Source: Verrucomicrobiota bacterium (lineage in GTDB: Bacteria; Verrucomicrobiota; Verrucomicrobiia; CAIQCK01). Taken from it: a stretch of 64,000 bases of DNA. Location: assembly GCA_016235595.1 (NCBI GenBank), contig JACRJX010000014.1, forward strand, positions 1 through 64,000, written 5' to 3'. This document shows positions 28,660 through 35,990 of the stretch, piece after piece. Below the pieces are notes generated by a model. It saw only the letters and a program-made list of their open reading frames with translations. It searched no databases and was not told where the DNA came from. How positions within the stretch are numbered: the stretch's first letter is position 1; each line of letters opens with the position of its first letter. A program made the translations under genes and the position numbers.

Positions 28660-29640
28660 ATGAGAACAATTGCCGGTCTAGCAACCATTCTTGCGGCGGC
28701 CGTTGCCGCCCAAACCGCGGAGGTCGCCATGGAAACCGTCGAATACAGGGGCTGGAAGAACAACCTGAAGCTCTCCAACCAACAGATGGAGTTGATCGTC
28801 ACGCTGGACATCGGGCCGCGAGTGATCTTCCTCGGTCCGGTCGGTGGCGAGAACGTGTTCAAGAACTACGACCCGCAGATGGGCAAGTGCGGCGAGAAAG
28901 ACTGGCAAATCCGCGGCGGCCACCGGCTTTGGCTCGCGCCAGAAGGCATGCCGTTCAGTTATTTCCCCGACAACACGCCGGTGGTAACGAAAAAGCTCGG
29001 CCCCAATAGCGTGCGGTTCGTCCCCGCGCCGGAAACCCCCAACGGCATCCAAAAAGAGATGGACATCACGTTGGACGCAAAGGCCAACCACGTCACGGTC
29101 GTGCACCGGCTCAAGAACATCGGCAAGAAAAAAGTCCGCGTCGCGCCGTGGGCGTTGACGGTGATGGCGCCGGGCGGCATGGAGATCATCCCGTTGCCGG
29201 CCAAGAAGACCCACGACGAGGAGTTGCAGCCCAACCAGTTCATGACGATCTGGGCTTACACGGATTTCGCTGACGCGCGCTGGCGTTGGGGCACCCGCTA
29301 CTTCACGCTGTCGCAGGACCCGCAGAAAGGCCCGACGAAGATCGGATTGGCACACCAGGAGAAATGGATCGGTTATCTGCGCAACGGCCTGTTTTTCATC
29401 AAGACGATCGAATACAAGCGTGGCGCGACTTATCCCGACAACGGCTGCAACATGGAGACGTTCACCAATCAAGACATGCTGGAGGTGGAATCGCTTGGTC
29501 CCATCGGCGACCTTGCGACGGGCAGGTCAGTGGAGCATGTTGAGCAGTGGTATCTGTTCACAGGTGTGCCGCGCGTGGCAGCCGGCGACGAAGCCGCGAT
29601 TAACAAGCACATCCGGCCGCTGGTGGAACGGATCAAGTAA
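28660..29640 (+). CDS. exported DUF4380-like protein (aldose-epimerase-like fold)
   Basis: A 326-aa protein with a short signal peptide (MRTIAGLATILAAAVAAQTAE). The segments LDIGPRVIFLG, GGHRLWLAPE and IGLAHQEKWIGYLRNGLFFIK are typical of DUF4380, a beta-sandwich family resembling galactose mutarotase. AGGAG lies five bases before the ATG. Family members are common in heterotrophic Verrucomicrobia and Planctomycetes; activity is unknown, carbohydrate binding is likely. Confidence 0.75.
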   Translation: MRTIAGLATILAAAVAAQTAEVAMETVEYRGWKNNLKLSNQQMELIVTLDIGPRVIFLGPVGGENVFKNYDPQMGKCGEKDWQIRGGHRLWLAPEGMPFSYFPDNTPVVTKKLGPNSVRFVPAPETPNGIQKEMDITLDAKANHVTVVHRLKNIGKKKVRVAPWALTVMAPGGMEIIPLPAKKTHDEELQPNQFMTIWAYTDFADARWRWGTRYFTLSQDPQKGPTKIGLAHQEKWIGYLRNGLFFIKTIEYKRGATYPDNGCNMETFTNQDMLEVESLGPIGDLATGRSVEHVEQWYLFTGVPRVAAGDEAAINKHIRPLVERIK

Positions 29641-29702
29641 GACACTGGCACTTGCGCAAAATCGGTTCCGGTCGCAGTGCAACAGTGATAGAAAGGTTGG
29701 CA

Positions 29703-30215
29703 ATGAAACTGAAGATTGCGAAAATTGTTCTGGCTTTGGCGGTATTCACAGCGGCGGGATGCGCCACCAATCCGTCGACAGGCTGGGGGTTCCGTTACGA
29801 AGACCGCGACAAGATCGCCGACGCCGCCGCCAAAATCGAAACCGTCGCCATCAGCCTGCAGGAACTGGCGCTGCGGCCCGATTCCTACCTCACGTCCAAG
29901 AATATGTATATGGCAGGCGCGTATGACACCACGGCGGCGGACAGCGTTCGCTTCTTTGCGACCGAGGCGGGTCGCTTCCTTCGCGCCGTTCGCGCATGGC
30001 AGCCGGGAGGCAACATCGGTCTGGACTACAGCAGCCTGATCCGACAGTGGAACACCATGCAAAATGCAGCGGGGAAGATGATGTCCTCCGAGAAAATGCG
30101 CGTGAAGGTGGAAGTCCTCAACGCCATGATGATTGATCTCAGCCGGTTCACCACTGCCACCAGCAGTGGAGCGGCCCAAGCCGGCACGCCACCCGCCAAA
30201 CCTGTAACGCGATAA
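29703..30215 (+). CDS. small lipoprotein, function unknown
   Basis: A 170-aa protein with a lipoprotein signal (MKLKIAKIVLALAVFTAAGC; Cys20 is the lipidation site). The mature part is helical and polar (DKIADAAAKIETVAISLQEL), resembling coiled-coil periplasmic lipoproteins. GAAAGG precedes the chosen ATG at 29703; an earlier in-frame start would spoil the signal. The last codons (PPAKPVTR) lie in a repeat shared with the next gene's 3' end. Confidence 0.7.
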   Translation: MKLKIAKIVLALAVFTAAGCATNPSTGWGFRYEDRDKIADAAAKIETVAISLQELALRPDSYLTSKNMYMAGAYDTTAADSVRFFATEAGRFLRAVRAWQPGGNIGLDYSSLIRQWNTMQNAAGKMMSSEKMRVKVEVLNAMMIDLSRFTTATSSGAAQAGTPPAKPVTR

Positions 30216-30247
30216 GCCCGAAACGGGATTGGCCTCGAAGGAACTCC
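30192..30247 (+). repeat. direct repeat, copy C (diverged)
   Basis: The shared core CGCGATAAGCCCG is preceded by CCCGCCAAACC and followed by TCGAAGGAACTCC. It lies across the end of the lipoprotein gene. Copies A (30701-30771) and B (35806-35875) are closer to each other than to this one. Confidence 0.7.
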
Positions 30248-30376
30248 GTCGGCCTGTCCGACGACGCCGTGCGCGCGAGCCGCTTTTGACACTCTGGGAC
30301 ACGATGATATTTTTCGCGACTGAGTCGCAGATAGCGAGTCAGTGTTTTTAAACCTATTAACAGGGAAATGCTCCAT

Positions 30377-30736
30377 ATGGAAAACGTGAGTTCCAGTTTC
30401 GACAGCTCGTCCAGGACCTTGACTTTCGTCTTCCGCGGGCGTCTCAACAGTGACATCTGCACAAAGAATGATTCGGAGATCGAGAGCGCAATTGAACTCA
30501 TACTGAAGGAGAATCCTCCGCAGACCGTCTCCATCATCTTCGACATCAGCCAGGTGGATTACGTATCATCGCTGTTTCTCCGGACGGTCATCAAGTCGGC
30601 CCAGGAGGTGCCGAAGGGGAAATTCAAGCTCACAGGCGCAAACCAGTTCGCCAGGAGAATGATCCAGACCTCCGGCCTCGAAATATTCATCTCGGATTCG
30701 CCCGACACAGGCAAGAGCAACCCGCCAAACCCGTGA
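30377..30736 (+). CDS. STAS-domain protein (anti-sigma factor antagonist-like)
   Basis: A 119-aa single STAS domain. The core strand-loop IIFDISQVDYVSSLFLRTV matches the anti-anti-sigma signature, with DYVSS providing the serine that a kinase would phosphorylate. AGGGAA lies nine bases before the ATG at 30377, while the ATG at 30368 is too close to it. No anti-sigma kinase is adjacent. A SpoIIE-type phosphatase, the enzyme class that reactivates such proteins, is encoded at 54603-55841; a link is possible but unproven. Its 3' end lies in direct repeat copy A. Confidence 0.82.
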   Translation: MENVSSSFDSSSRTLTFVFRGRLNSDICTKNDSEIESAIELILKENPPQTVSIIFDISQVDYVSSLFLRTVIKSAQEVPKGKFKLTGANQFARRMIQTSGLEIFISDSPDTGKSNPPNP

Positions 30737-30771
30737 CGCGATAAGCCCGGAACCGTGGTCGTCATCGAAGG
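30701..30771 (+). repeat. direct repeat, copy A (left edge of accessory insert)
   Basis: 71 bp running from CCCGACACAGGCAAGAGCAA through GACGCGATAAGCCCGGAACC to TCGTCATCGAAGG. Copy B at 35806-35875 matches with only a few changes, including loss of one base in AAACCC(G)TGACG. The two enclose a 5.0-kb segment of atypical genes. Confidence 0.8.
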
Positions 30772-31014
30772 GGCACTTCCACCCAACCAGACTGTTTGGA
30801 GTTTCTTTTTGCCGGGCAGAAGTGATGCGGGGATCTCAGTCACCCGCAGTTCTGGCAATCAAATCAGAACGACATCAAGAGCAAGACCACCCGATGGCAT
30901 GTCGCCTTGATCCTGAATGAATCGGGTGTAGAATACTTTCGTAATAAGTTTCCGTGAGCCATCTGCCTATGGAACCGATGGAAGCGGAACGGGGAACGTG
31001 AAAGGAGAACGAGT

Positions 31015-31467
31015 ATGATTGGACTGACGGCTGATCAAGTGAAACTGCAATATGTCACCCAACTGGCTTACCCCGGAGGAGGGAGATACAACTCAAAGGG
31101 AGCCACCCGTCACGAGGACAAGGCCTACAAGTATGAGTTCGGCTACCTGGACAACGTGTCCATCTACGTGATTGTCAACAAGAAGGACGGGAGCCGGATT
31201 CAGGATTTGGAGGCGAGCGCTTTTCGATCCGTGGCAGGTTCGAAGGCCGCATGGGAATTGCAGACCAAACCAGAGCCCAAGACTGACACCAGCCCGGAGA
31301 AGATTCACGATTCCACTCCTCTGGACTGGACGTACACAGAGAAGGACGAAAAGGGAATGATCACCAAGGCTCTTTATTGCCAGCATCAGGGCATGAGGGG
31401 TCAACTAGTGATCTTCAAACCAGAGTGGAGGCCGGACTTGGCTGACCTGGCCAAGACAAAGTTGTGA
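31015..31467 (+). CDS. hypothetical protein
   Basis: A 150-aa soluble protein, not recognised. AAAGGAG sits seven bases before the ATG, so it is probably expressed. The first half is rich in Tyr and Gly (YPGGGRYNSKGATRHEDKAYKYEFGYLDNVSIYVIV) and the second half is charged with WTYTEKDEKGMITKALYCQHQG. No signal peptide. It ends with TGA overlapping the GTG of a phospholipase-D remnant. Confidence 0.6.
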   Translation: MIGLTADQVKLQYVTQLAYPGGGRYNSKGATRHEDKAYKYEFGYLDNVSIYVIVNKKDGSRIQDLEASAFRSVAGSKAAWELQTKPEPKTDTSPEKIHDSTPLDWTYTEKDEKGMITKALYCQHQGMRGQLVIFKPEWRPDLADLAKTKL

Positions 31468-31628
31468 AGCAATCTCCGATCATCAACGGTTCGTTCAATT
31501 TTACCAGGGCGGCGGAGAAATCGAACACTAAACACCTGTTGATCTTGAGGGATTCAGAATTCGCAAAACGATTCACGGAGAGCCGGGAACTTCACGAGGG
31601 GCATTCGGAGGTGTATAAAGGGAGGTGA
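31464..31628 (+). pseudogene. C-terminal remnant of a phospholipase-D-like protein
   Basis: Fifty-four codons beginning GTGAAG in the +1 frame after the preceding gene read VKQSPIINGSFNFTRAAE, then a tail HLLILRDSEFAKRF and HSEVYKGR. The GSFNFTxAAE block is the hallmark following the second HKD motif of PLD-superfamily nucleases and phospholipases. The HxKxxxxD part and everything before it are missing. It is a fragment without catalytic residues, probably left by recombination. A strong GGGAGGTGA at its end precedes only an 11-codon frame. Confidence 0.75.
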
Positions 31629-31744
31629 ACGCATGAATACGTCGGGAAGATCTGAAGACAATCCATGACACAATCAATTCCAGCAAAACGACGTGGCGTG
31701 GCAGACAACCGCTTGAAAAGTCACCGGCGCTTGATGAGGACACC

Positions 31745-32173
31745 ATGAGTTTGATTGCAAAGATCTTAAACCGGCTAGGGTTTCTGTCTACAAACATCAC
31801 TGTAGAAACGGGAGTAAATATCCGAGTGACTTTGGAGTTGCTTGACGATGTAACGGCAAGTCCAATCGCTGATGCGGAAATTGCAATTGACCAAGCGGCT
31901 AAAGGGAAAAATGCTCCATTTGTAACTCCTCTTGGCTGTACAGATTCGAATGGGAAAATGGACGCGACAAAGGCCATTAAATGGTCCTATCCGTGGCATG
32001 AGTGGCGCATGACTCCCGAGGCCGCAGCGCCACCTTTAATGTGGGTCTCGATTATAACACCTGGATTTTCTGAAAAGCGAGAGCCATTCCTTATCGATAA
32101 CCTTTCCTTAGTATCAGGCGCATACCAACTACATCTTAGAATGTTAACCCTGAGCAATCGTTTAGGGTCATAG
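31745..32173 (+). CDS. hypothetical protein upstream of patatin gene
   Basis: A 142-aa protein, more A/T-rich in coding sequence than most of the window. It has no signal peptide and reads like a small beta-rich domain (VETGVNIRVTLELLDDVTASPIADAEIAID, VSIITPGFSEKREPFLIDN), reminiscent of a carboxypeptidase-regulatory or transthyretin-like beta-sandwich; this is only a guess. GAGGA lies four bases before the ATG. Two bases separate its stop from the patatin ATG, so the two are probably cotranslated. Confidence 0.6.
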   Translation: MSLIAKILNRLGFLSTNITVETGVNIRVTLELLDDVTASPIADAEIAIDQAAKGKNAPFVTPLGCTDSNGKMDATKAIKWSYPWHEWRMTPEAAAPPLMWVSIITPGFSEKREPFLIDNLSLVSGAYQLHLRMLTLSNRLGS

Positions 32174-32175
32174 GC

Positions 32176-34041
32176 ATGAAAGCATCGGGCGCTGATAATG
32201 CGGTCGTTTCGACACCGCAGTCCATCATAAAGGCTCTCACCGAGAAGAAGGTCGCCCTTGTGTTAGCCGGTGGAGGCTTTAAGGGATCCTATCAAATCGG
32301 TGTCTGGAAAGCGCTCAAGACACTGGGGATTAACAATTTTGTTTCAGTTGCTGGAACATCTGTGGGAGCTCTTAATGCAATCTTCATGGCTGCGGATGAT
32401 CTGGAGAGTGCGGAGCGGATATGGTGCGACAAGGACATGATGACTTGGTCCGTGAAATCATGGGGAACATATGCGATCACCTACATCCTTCTACTGGTGC
32501 CGTTTCTGCTGGCTTTTATCAGCTACGGAGTGCTCATATCCGCACTACCCGGTAGTCGTTGGAACCTCGCTGCACCAGTTTATTTGTTACTACTCAGCAT
32601 TTCCTTTTTAATCATGGTGTCGGATAAGATGAGGACGAAATCGAAACAGAAGGGTTTGCTCCACCTTCCCTTCTCGAGCAGATTTTGGAGCCCCTTTTTT
32701 GGGGCAGTTGTCTTCGTCGGGTGTTTTGCGGCACTCGGCGTGTGGTTCGATCACGTGGTCTTAACGGCCACGTTTGAGTGGTGGGTGCGCTGTGCGTGGG
32801 CTCTGGTCGTGTCGATATCGCTGGGGCTTATCGCCAGTTCCTCGCTGGGTCCGGCAGAAACAAACAGGATACTGCATCTCATCCCGCCAACCTTTCTGTT
32901 TAACCTTGGCCTCGCCATCTCCCTGGCCTCGGTCTTTACGATCCTATGTTATTTTTCTGAGTTGACCGGCGCGTTTCAAAGAACGTCGTTTCTCTGGCAG
33001 CTCACGCACAACCAGAATATGGTGGGATTAATGTACGTGTCTGCTATGACGTTGCTTGTTGCTGGAATATGCGGGGGAATGATAATCGGATCGAAATACG
33101 GCCTGTGGTTGACCAAGTGTTTTCGCCACTCGCAAAAGGGTGCGCAACTATTTTCTAATGCAGAGATTCTTACCACCATTCAGGATCAACTTGATTTCGA
33201 TAAGATAAAGGCAAGAGTGCGATCGCTGTTTGTCACGATTGCGCGGGCACGAACGTTCTTGGATCCGTTTAAGGCGACCATCAAAGATATGCACCTTTCC
33301 GGAAACGTGGTTATTGACGAAACGAATCCGGGCACGTCAACGACCTGGGTTCCCGAGTATTATGACATCAATACATTCACGGATAAACAGCGAGCAATCG
33401 AGGTGTTCCGACTGACGAGCGCGCTGCCCATGATATTTCGGATGGGTCTAACGCCGAAGGAGGAAATGCTAGTAGATGGGGGGCTCGTGGACAACGTACC
33501 GGTCACTCCGGTGCTGGATGCCGAAGCTGATATTGTTCTCGTCCTGCTTTTAGATGATCGGGGGCTTACTTCCTTGGAGGCGAAGCGCCACATCAACCGT
33601 ACTTGGCGGCTGTGGCGCACGCCAAACCTTACCCAGCAAGCCGCTCAAGAATTGTACCTCAATTGGAGGAGTCGACAAGGCGTGATCACTATGGACCAAG
33701 AAGAATATACTGCTTTGAAAACTAGCGGGCATAGCTTTGTGCGCCGCGCACTGAATCTCGGCGGCGATACATTCGATCTGTGCGAGACGGACTATGCCCA
33801 GTTTCTTCCAAAACCCTTCGAAGAAAAAGAGCGCACACTGATCGTGATTGCGCCACGGAAGCCACTGTGCGTGTTTACGCTGGGGCCCTTGCGTTTTATC
33901 ACCGGAACATTGAATTTCATTCTGCGATACAGGCGACGGTGGCTTCGCTACGGGTTTGAAGAGACGATGGCTGCGTTGACTGGGAAGGGCGAGCGGTGTG
34001 CGAGGCTTAGTGTCATTTACTTACCCGCCAAAGTCTCCTAG
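32176..34041 (+). CDS. patatin-like phospholipase with multi-helix membrane insertion
   Basis: A 621-aa protein. The oxyanion loop LAGGGFKGSYQIG (about 33-45) and nucleophile elbow GTSVG (Ser62) open the patatin fold. The catalytic Asp is in VDGGLVDNVPV (Asp434), about 370 residues later. Between them lie about six hydrophobic segments, at roughly 97-120, 130-148, 175-196, 205-226, 235-260 and 275-300. Patatins usually have the Ser and Asp about 150-200 residues apart, so a membrane domain is inserted inside the catalytic fold. Likely a membrane lipid acyl hydrolase. It lies in the accessory insert. Confidence 0.82.
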   Translation: MKASGADNAVVSTPQSIIKALTEKKVALVLAGGGFKGSYQIGVWKALKTLGINNFVSVAGTSVGALNAIFMAADDLESAERIWCDKDMMTWSVKSWGTYAITYILLLVPFLLAFISYGVLISALPGSRWNLAAPVYLLLLSISFLIMVSDKMRTKSKQKGLLHLPFSSRFWSPFFGAVVFVGCFAALGVWFDHVVLTATFEWWVRCAWALVVSISLGLIASSSLGPAETNRILHLIPPTFLFNLGLAISLASVFTILCYFSELTGAFQRTSFLWQLTHNQNMVGLMYVSAMTLLVAGICGGMIIGSKYGLWLTKCFRHSQKGAQLFSNAEILTTIQDQLDFDKIKARVRSLFVTIARARTFLDPFKATIKDMHLSGNVVIDETNPGTSTTWVPEYYDINTFTDKQRAIEVFRLTSALPMIFRMGLTPKEEMLVDGGLVDNVPVTPVLDAEADIVLVLLLDDRGLTSLEAKRHINRTWRLWRTPNLTQQAAQELYLNWRSRQGVITMDQEEYTALKTSGHSFVRRALNLGGDTFDLCETDYAQFLPKPFEEKERTLIVIAPRKPLCVFTLGPLRFITGTLNFILRYRRRWLRYGFEETMAALTGKGERCARLSVIYLPAKVS

Positions 34042-34382
34042 TCTCCATTGACGAAGGTGTTCGAGTATTTCAATCTGCCGTTCAACGCCACGCCGGCGCC
34101 ATGACGCATTCGTGTTGTTGGCATCAGGGAAACCTCGCGCTGGACACTCGGAAGGGTACGCGGGAAAATGACGACCATGCCAGCGGCGCAGCGGGTCTTC
34201 ATTGGCGTGACCAACGACCACGCCTCCTCACCTGCTGTACTGCTGGTGATGTTCTTAATGCCATGAACTCCAAACGGTCCAAAACCATTGCTGAGGCCGT
34301 TGATCGTCTCGTCATGAAGGTGCCGCACTTTTCAACCGCCGTTTACAGCAGGAGGCGAATTGAAATTGAAGGGAGACCACTT
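34042..34382. other. 341-bp stretch without a supported gene
   Basis: Short frames exist on both strands (34101-34412 plus, 34038-34328 minus), but none has a recognisable family. The plus frame runs into the broken cyclase start. The minus frame contains GMVVIFPRTLP, which I cannot assign. It is probably degraded sequence inside the accessory insert. GGGAGACC at its end is the ribosome site of the cyclase pseudogene. Confidence 0.4.
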
Positions 34383-35428
34383 ATGACTGCCTCTGAAGAC
34401 GATGCGAATTAAGAACGTAAACTCACAGCCATTATGTTCACCGACATGGTCGGCTTTGGTGCGATGAGAACGAACGATTATTGAGCTCGGTGTCTCCTAA
34501 TTACCGGGGTCAGGTAGTAAAAACGCTCGGGGACGGTTTCCTGATTCGATTCGACAGTGCGCTCTCTGCAGTGGAGTGCGCCATTCAAATCCAGCAACAA
34601 CTCGATCAACGGAACCGGCTTGCCTCAGAGGATAGTCATATTCTGCTGCGAATTGGAATTCATGTTGGCGATGTTATTCATCGTGGCGGTGATGTTTTTC
34701 GCGATAATGTGAACATCGCCACGCGGTTGTATCCCCTTGCCGAGCCCGGCGGCATTTGTATGTCCTCCGATGTGGAGCGCCAAGTTCGTAACAAAGTCAA
34801 CATGCCTTTGGTCAAGCTCGGCCCAAATGAATTGAAACATATTCAGGAACCGATGGAAGTGTGGCGAATACAGTTGCCGTGGGAAACACCGGCCTCTTCA
34901 AGTGGCAGAATGAATCCATTCCATCCTGCTCTTTCAGGACTTACTGAATTCGATTCATTTATTTTGATGCGGATATGTCAGGTGGTTCTTGAACAGGGGG
35001 ATTTCCGATTTGAACTGTGGTCTGTGACTTTATGGGACACACTCAAACTGAATCCGGCTCAGAGAGATGAATTTTATGAATCCTTAGAGATTCTTAGCAC
35101 TCACGGATATATCAGTGGCGAAAAAGGACTTCGGTCACCAGGAATTATGGTTTTTAAGGTTAGGCATTCCACGATTGAAAGCTATCTCAGGAACTCGTGC
35201 GAAGACTACGACTTGCTGTTTGAGCAAGTAGTGCATGAAATTGTTGTGAACGGAGCGCGCAAAGCGGCAACACTAGCAGATAAGTTCCAGCGCCCTGGAA
35301 TACTGATCGCGCATATGTTTGGAGTCTTGGAAAACAACAGCCGTCTCACACTCGTTAGGCCACTCCGTGGTAATTTTGTGATAACAAATATCTCAGCGGA
35401 GCTAAAGAGGAGTGTTCGACGCGGATGA
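34383..35428 (+). pseudogene. class III adenylate/guanylate cyclase, broken by stop and frameshift
   Basis: The original start is the ATG at 34383 after GGGAG, giving MTASEDDAN and then an in-frame TAA at 34410-34412. The same frame continues ERKLTAIMFTDMVGFGAM, the canonical cyclase start with its metal-binding Asp, and ends at a TGA near 34481. The rest continues in another frame: VVKTLGDGFLIRFDSALSA, IGIHVGDVIHRGGDVFRDN and VNIATRLYPLAEPGG. About 15 residues of the usual linker helix are also missing. A C-terminal region of ~150 residues of unknown type follows. A TTG at 34481 could start a truncated protein, but it would lack the first catalytic Asp. Confidence 0.8.
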
Positions 35429-35697
35429 CTGCCGGTGGTCAGATTGTTGATGCCATGAACCCCAGCCAGTGGCCACGCACAGTTGATGCGACAGTGACGA
35501 TCCTCCTGGCCAAGCTGAGCAGGGAGCACAAGGCCGAGATCCGTGGCATGAAGAAAGAGGAACTGATTGATGGATGCCACGACCCGAGAATACACATCGG
35601 GAGTCAGTTTGGGATGCTGCAAAACAAACCACTGCTGGAGAATAACGGCAAGAGGCTCGATACAAACGGTACCGTTGTGGTGATCGAGGCGTTGTGA
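35425..35697 (+). CDS. small DUF6794-like protein
   Basis: A 90-aa protein. The pattern PRTVDATVTILLAKLSREH, then RGMKKEELIDGCH, HIGSQFGMLQNKPLLE and VVVIEAL, resembles DUF6794, a small domain of unknown role often seen beside defence or signalling genes. The ATG overlaps the TGA of the broken cyclase (ATGA), so it was probably coupled to it. Function unknown. Confidence 0.6.
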   Translation: MTAGGQIVDAMNPSQWPRTVDATVTILLAKLSREHKAEIRGMKKEELIDGCHDPRIHIGSQFGMLQNKPLLENNGKRLDTNGTVVVIEAL

Positions 35698-35805
35698 TGG
35701 AGGTTGTAGAAGGGGCAGTGATGGTTTTGCCGTTTCTGGGGATAATTCAGCGGTGAAGATCCGACTGCAGGCTACTGCAACCACAATACCCTCATGCTCG
35801 ACCCG

Positions 35806-35875
35806 CCCGGCACAAACAAGAGCAACCCGCCAAACCCTGACGCGATAAGCCCGGAACCGTGATCGTCATCGAAGG
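35806..35875 (+). repeat. direct repeat, copy B (right edge of accessory insert)
   Basis: Seventy bases matching copy A from CCCGGCACAAACAAGAGCAA through GACGCGATAAGCCCGGAACC to TCGTCATCGAAGG, continuing GAACTCC as in copy C. It is followed by a frame reading LLDPTAAANFTLEEAFLPQ that stops at 35955, possibly the tail of a lost gene, and then by comM. Confidence 0.8.
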
Positions 35876-35990
35876 AACTCCTGGACCCGACCGCCGCGGC
35901 GAACTTCACGCTTGAGGAGGCGTTCCTGCCACAGGAGAACAATGATTCCGTTTGACTCCCGCGCGGCGGGCCGCCTTAATGCATTGCATT

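Noticed and set aside
31634-31669. An 11-codon frame after a strong GGGAGGTGA site
   Set aside because: Too short and without any similarity; it is probably a by-product of the PLD remnant's end.
34038-34328. A 96-codon minus-strand frame after the patatin gene
   Set aside because: No recognised family, no convincing ribosome site, and it overlaps degraded sequence leading into the cyclase pseudogene.
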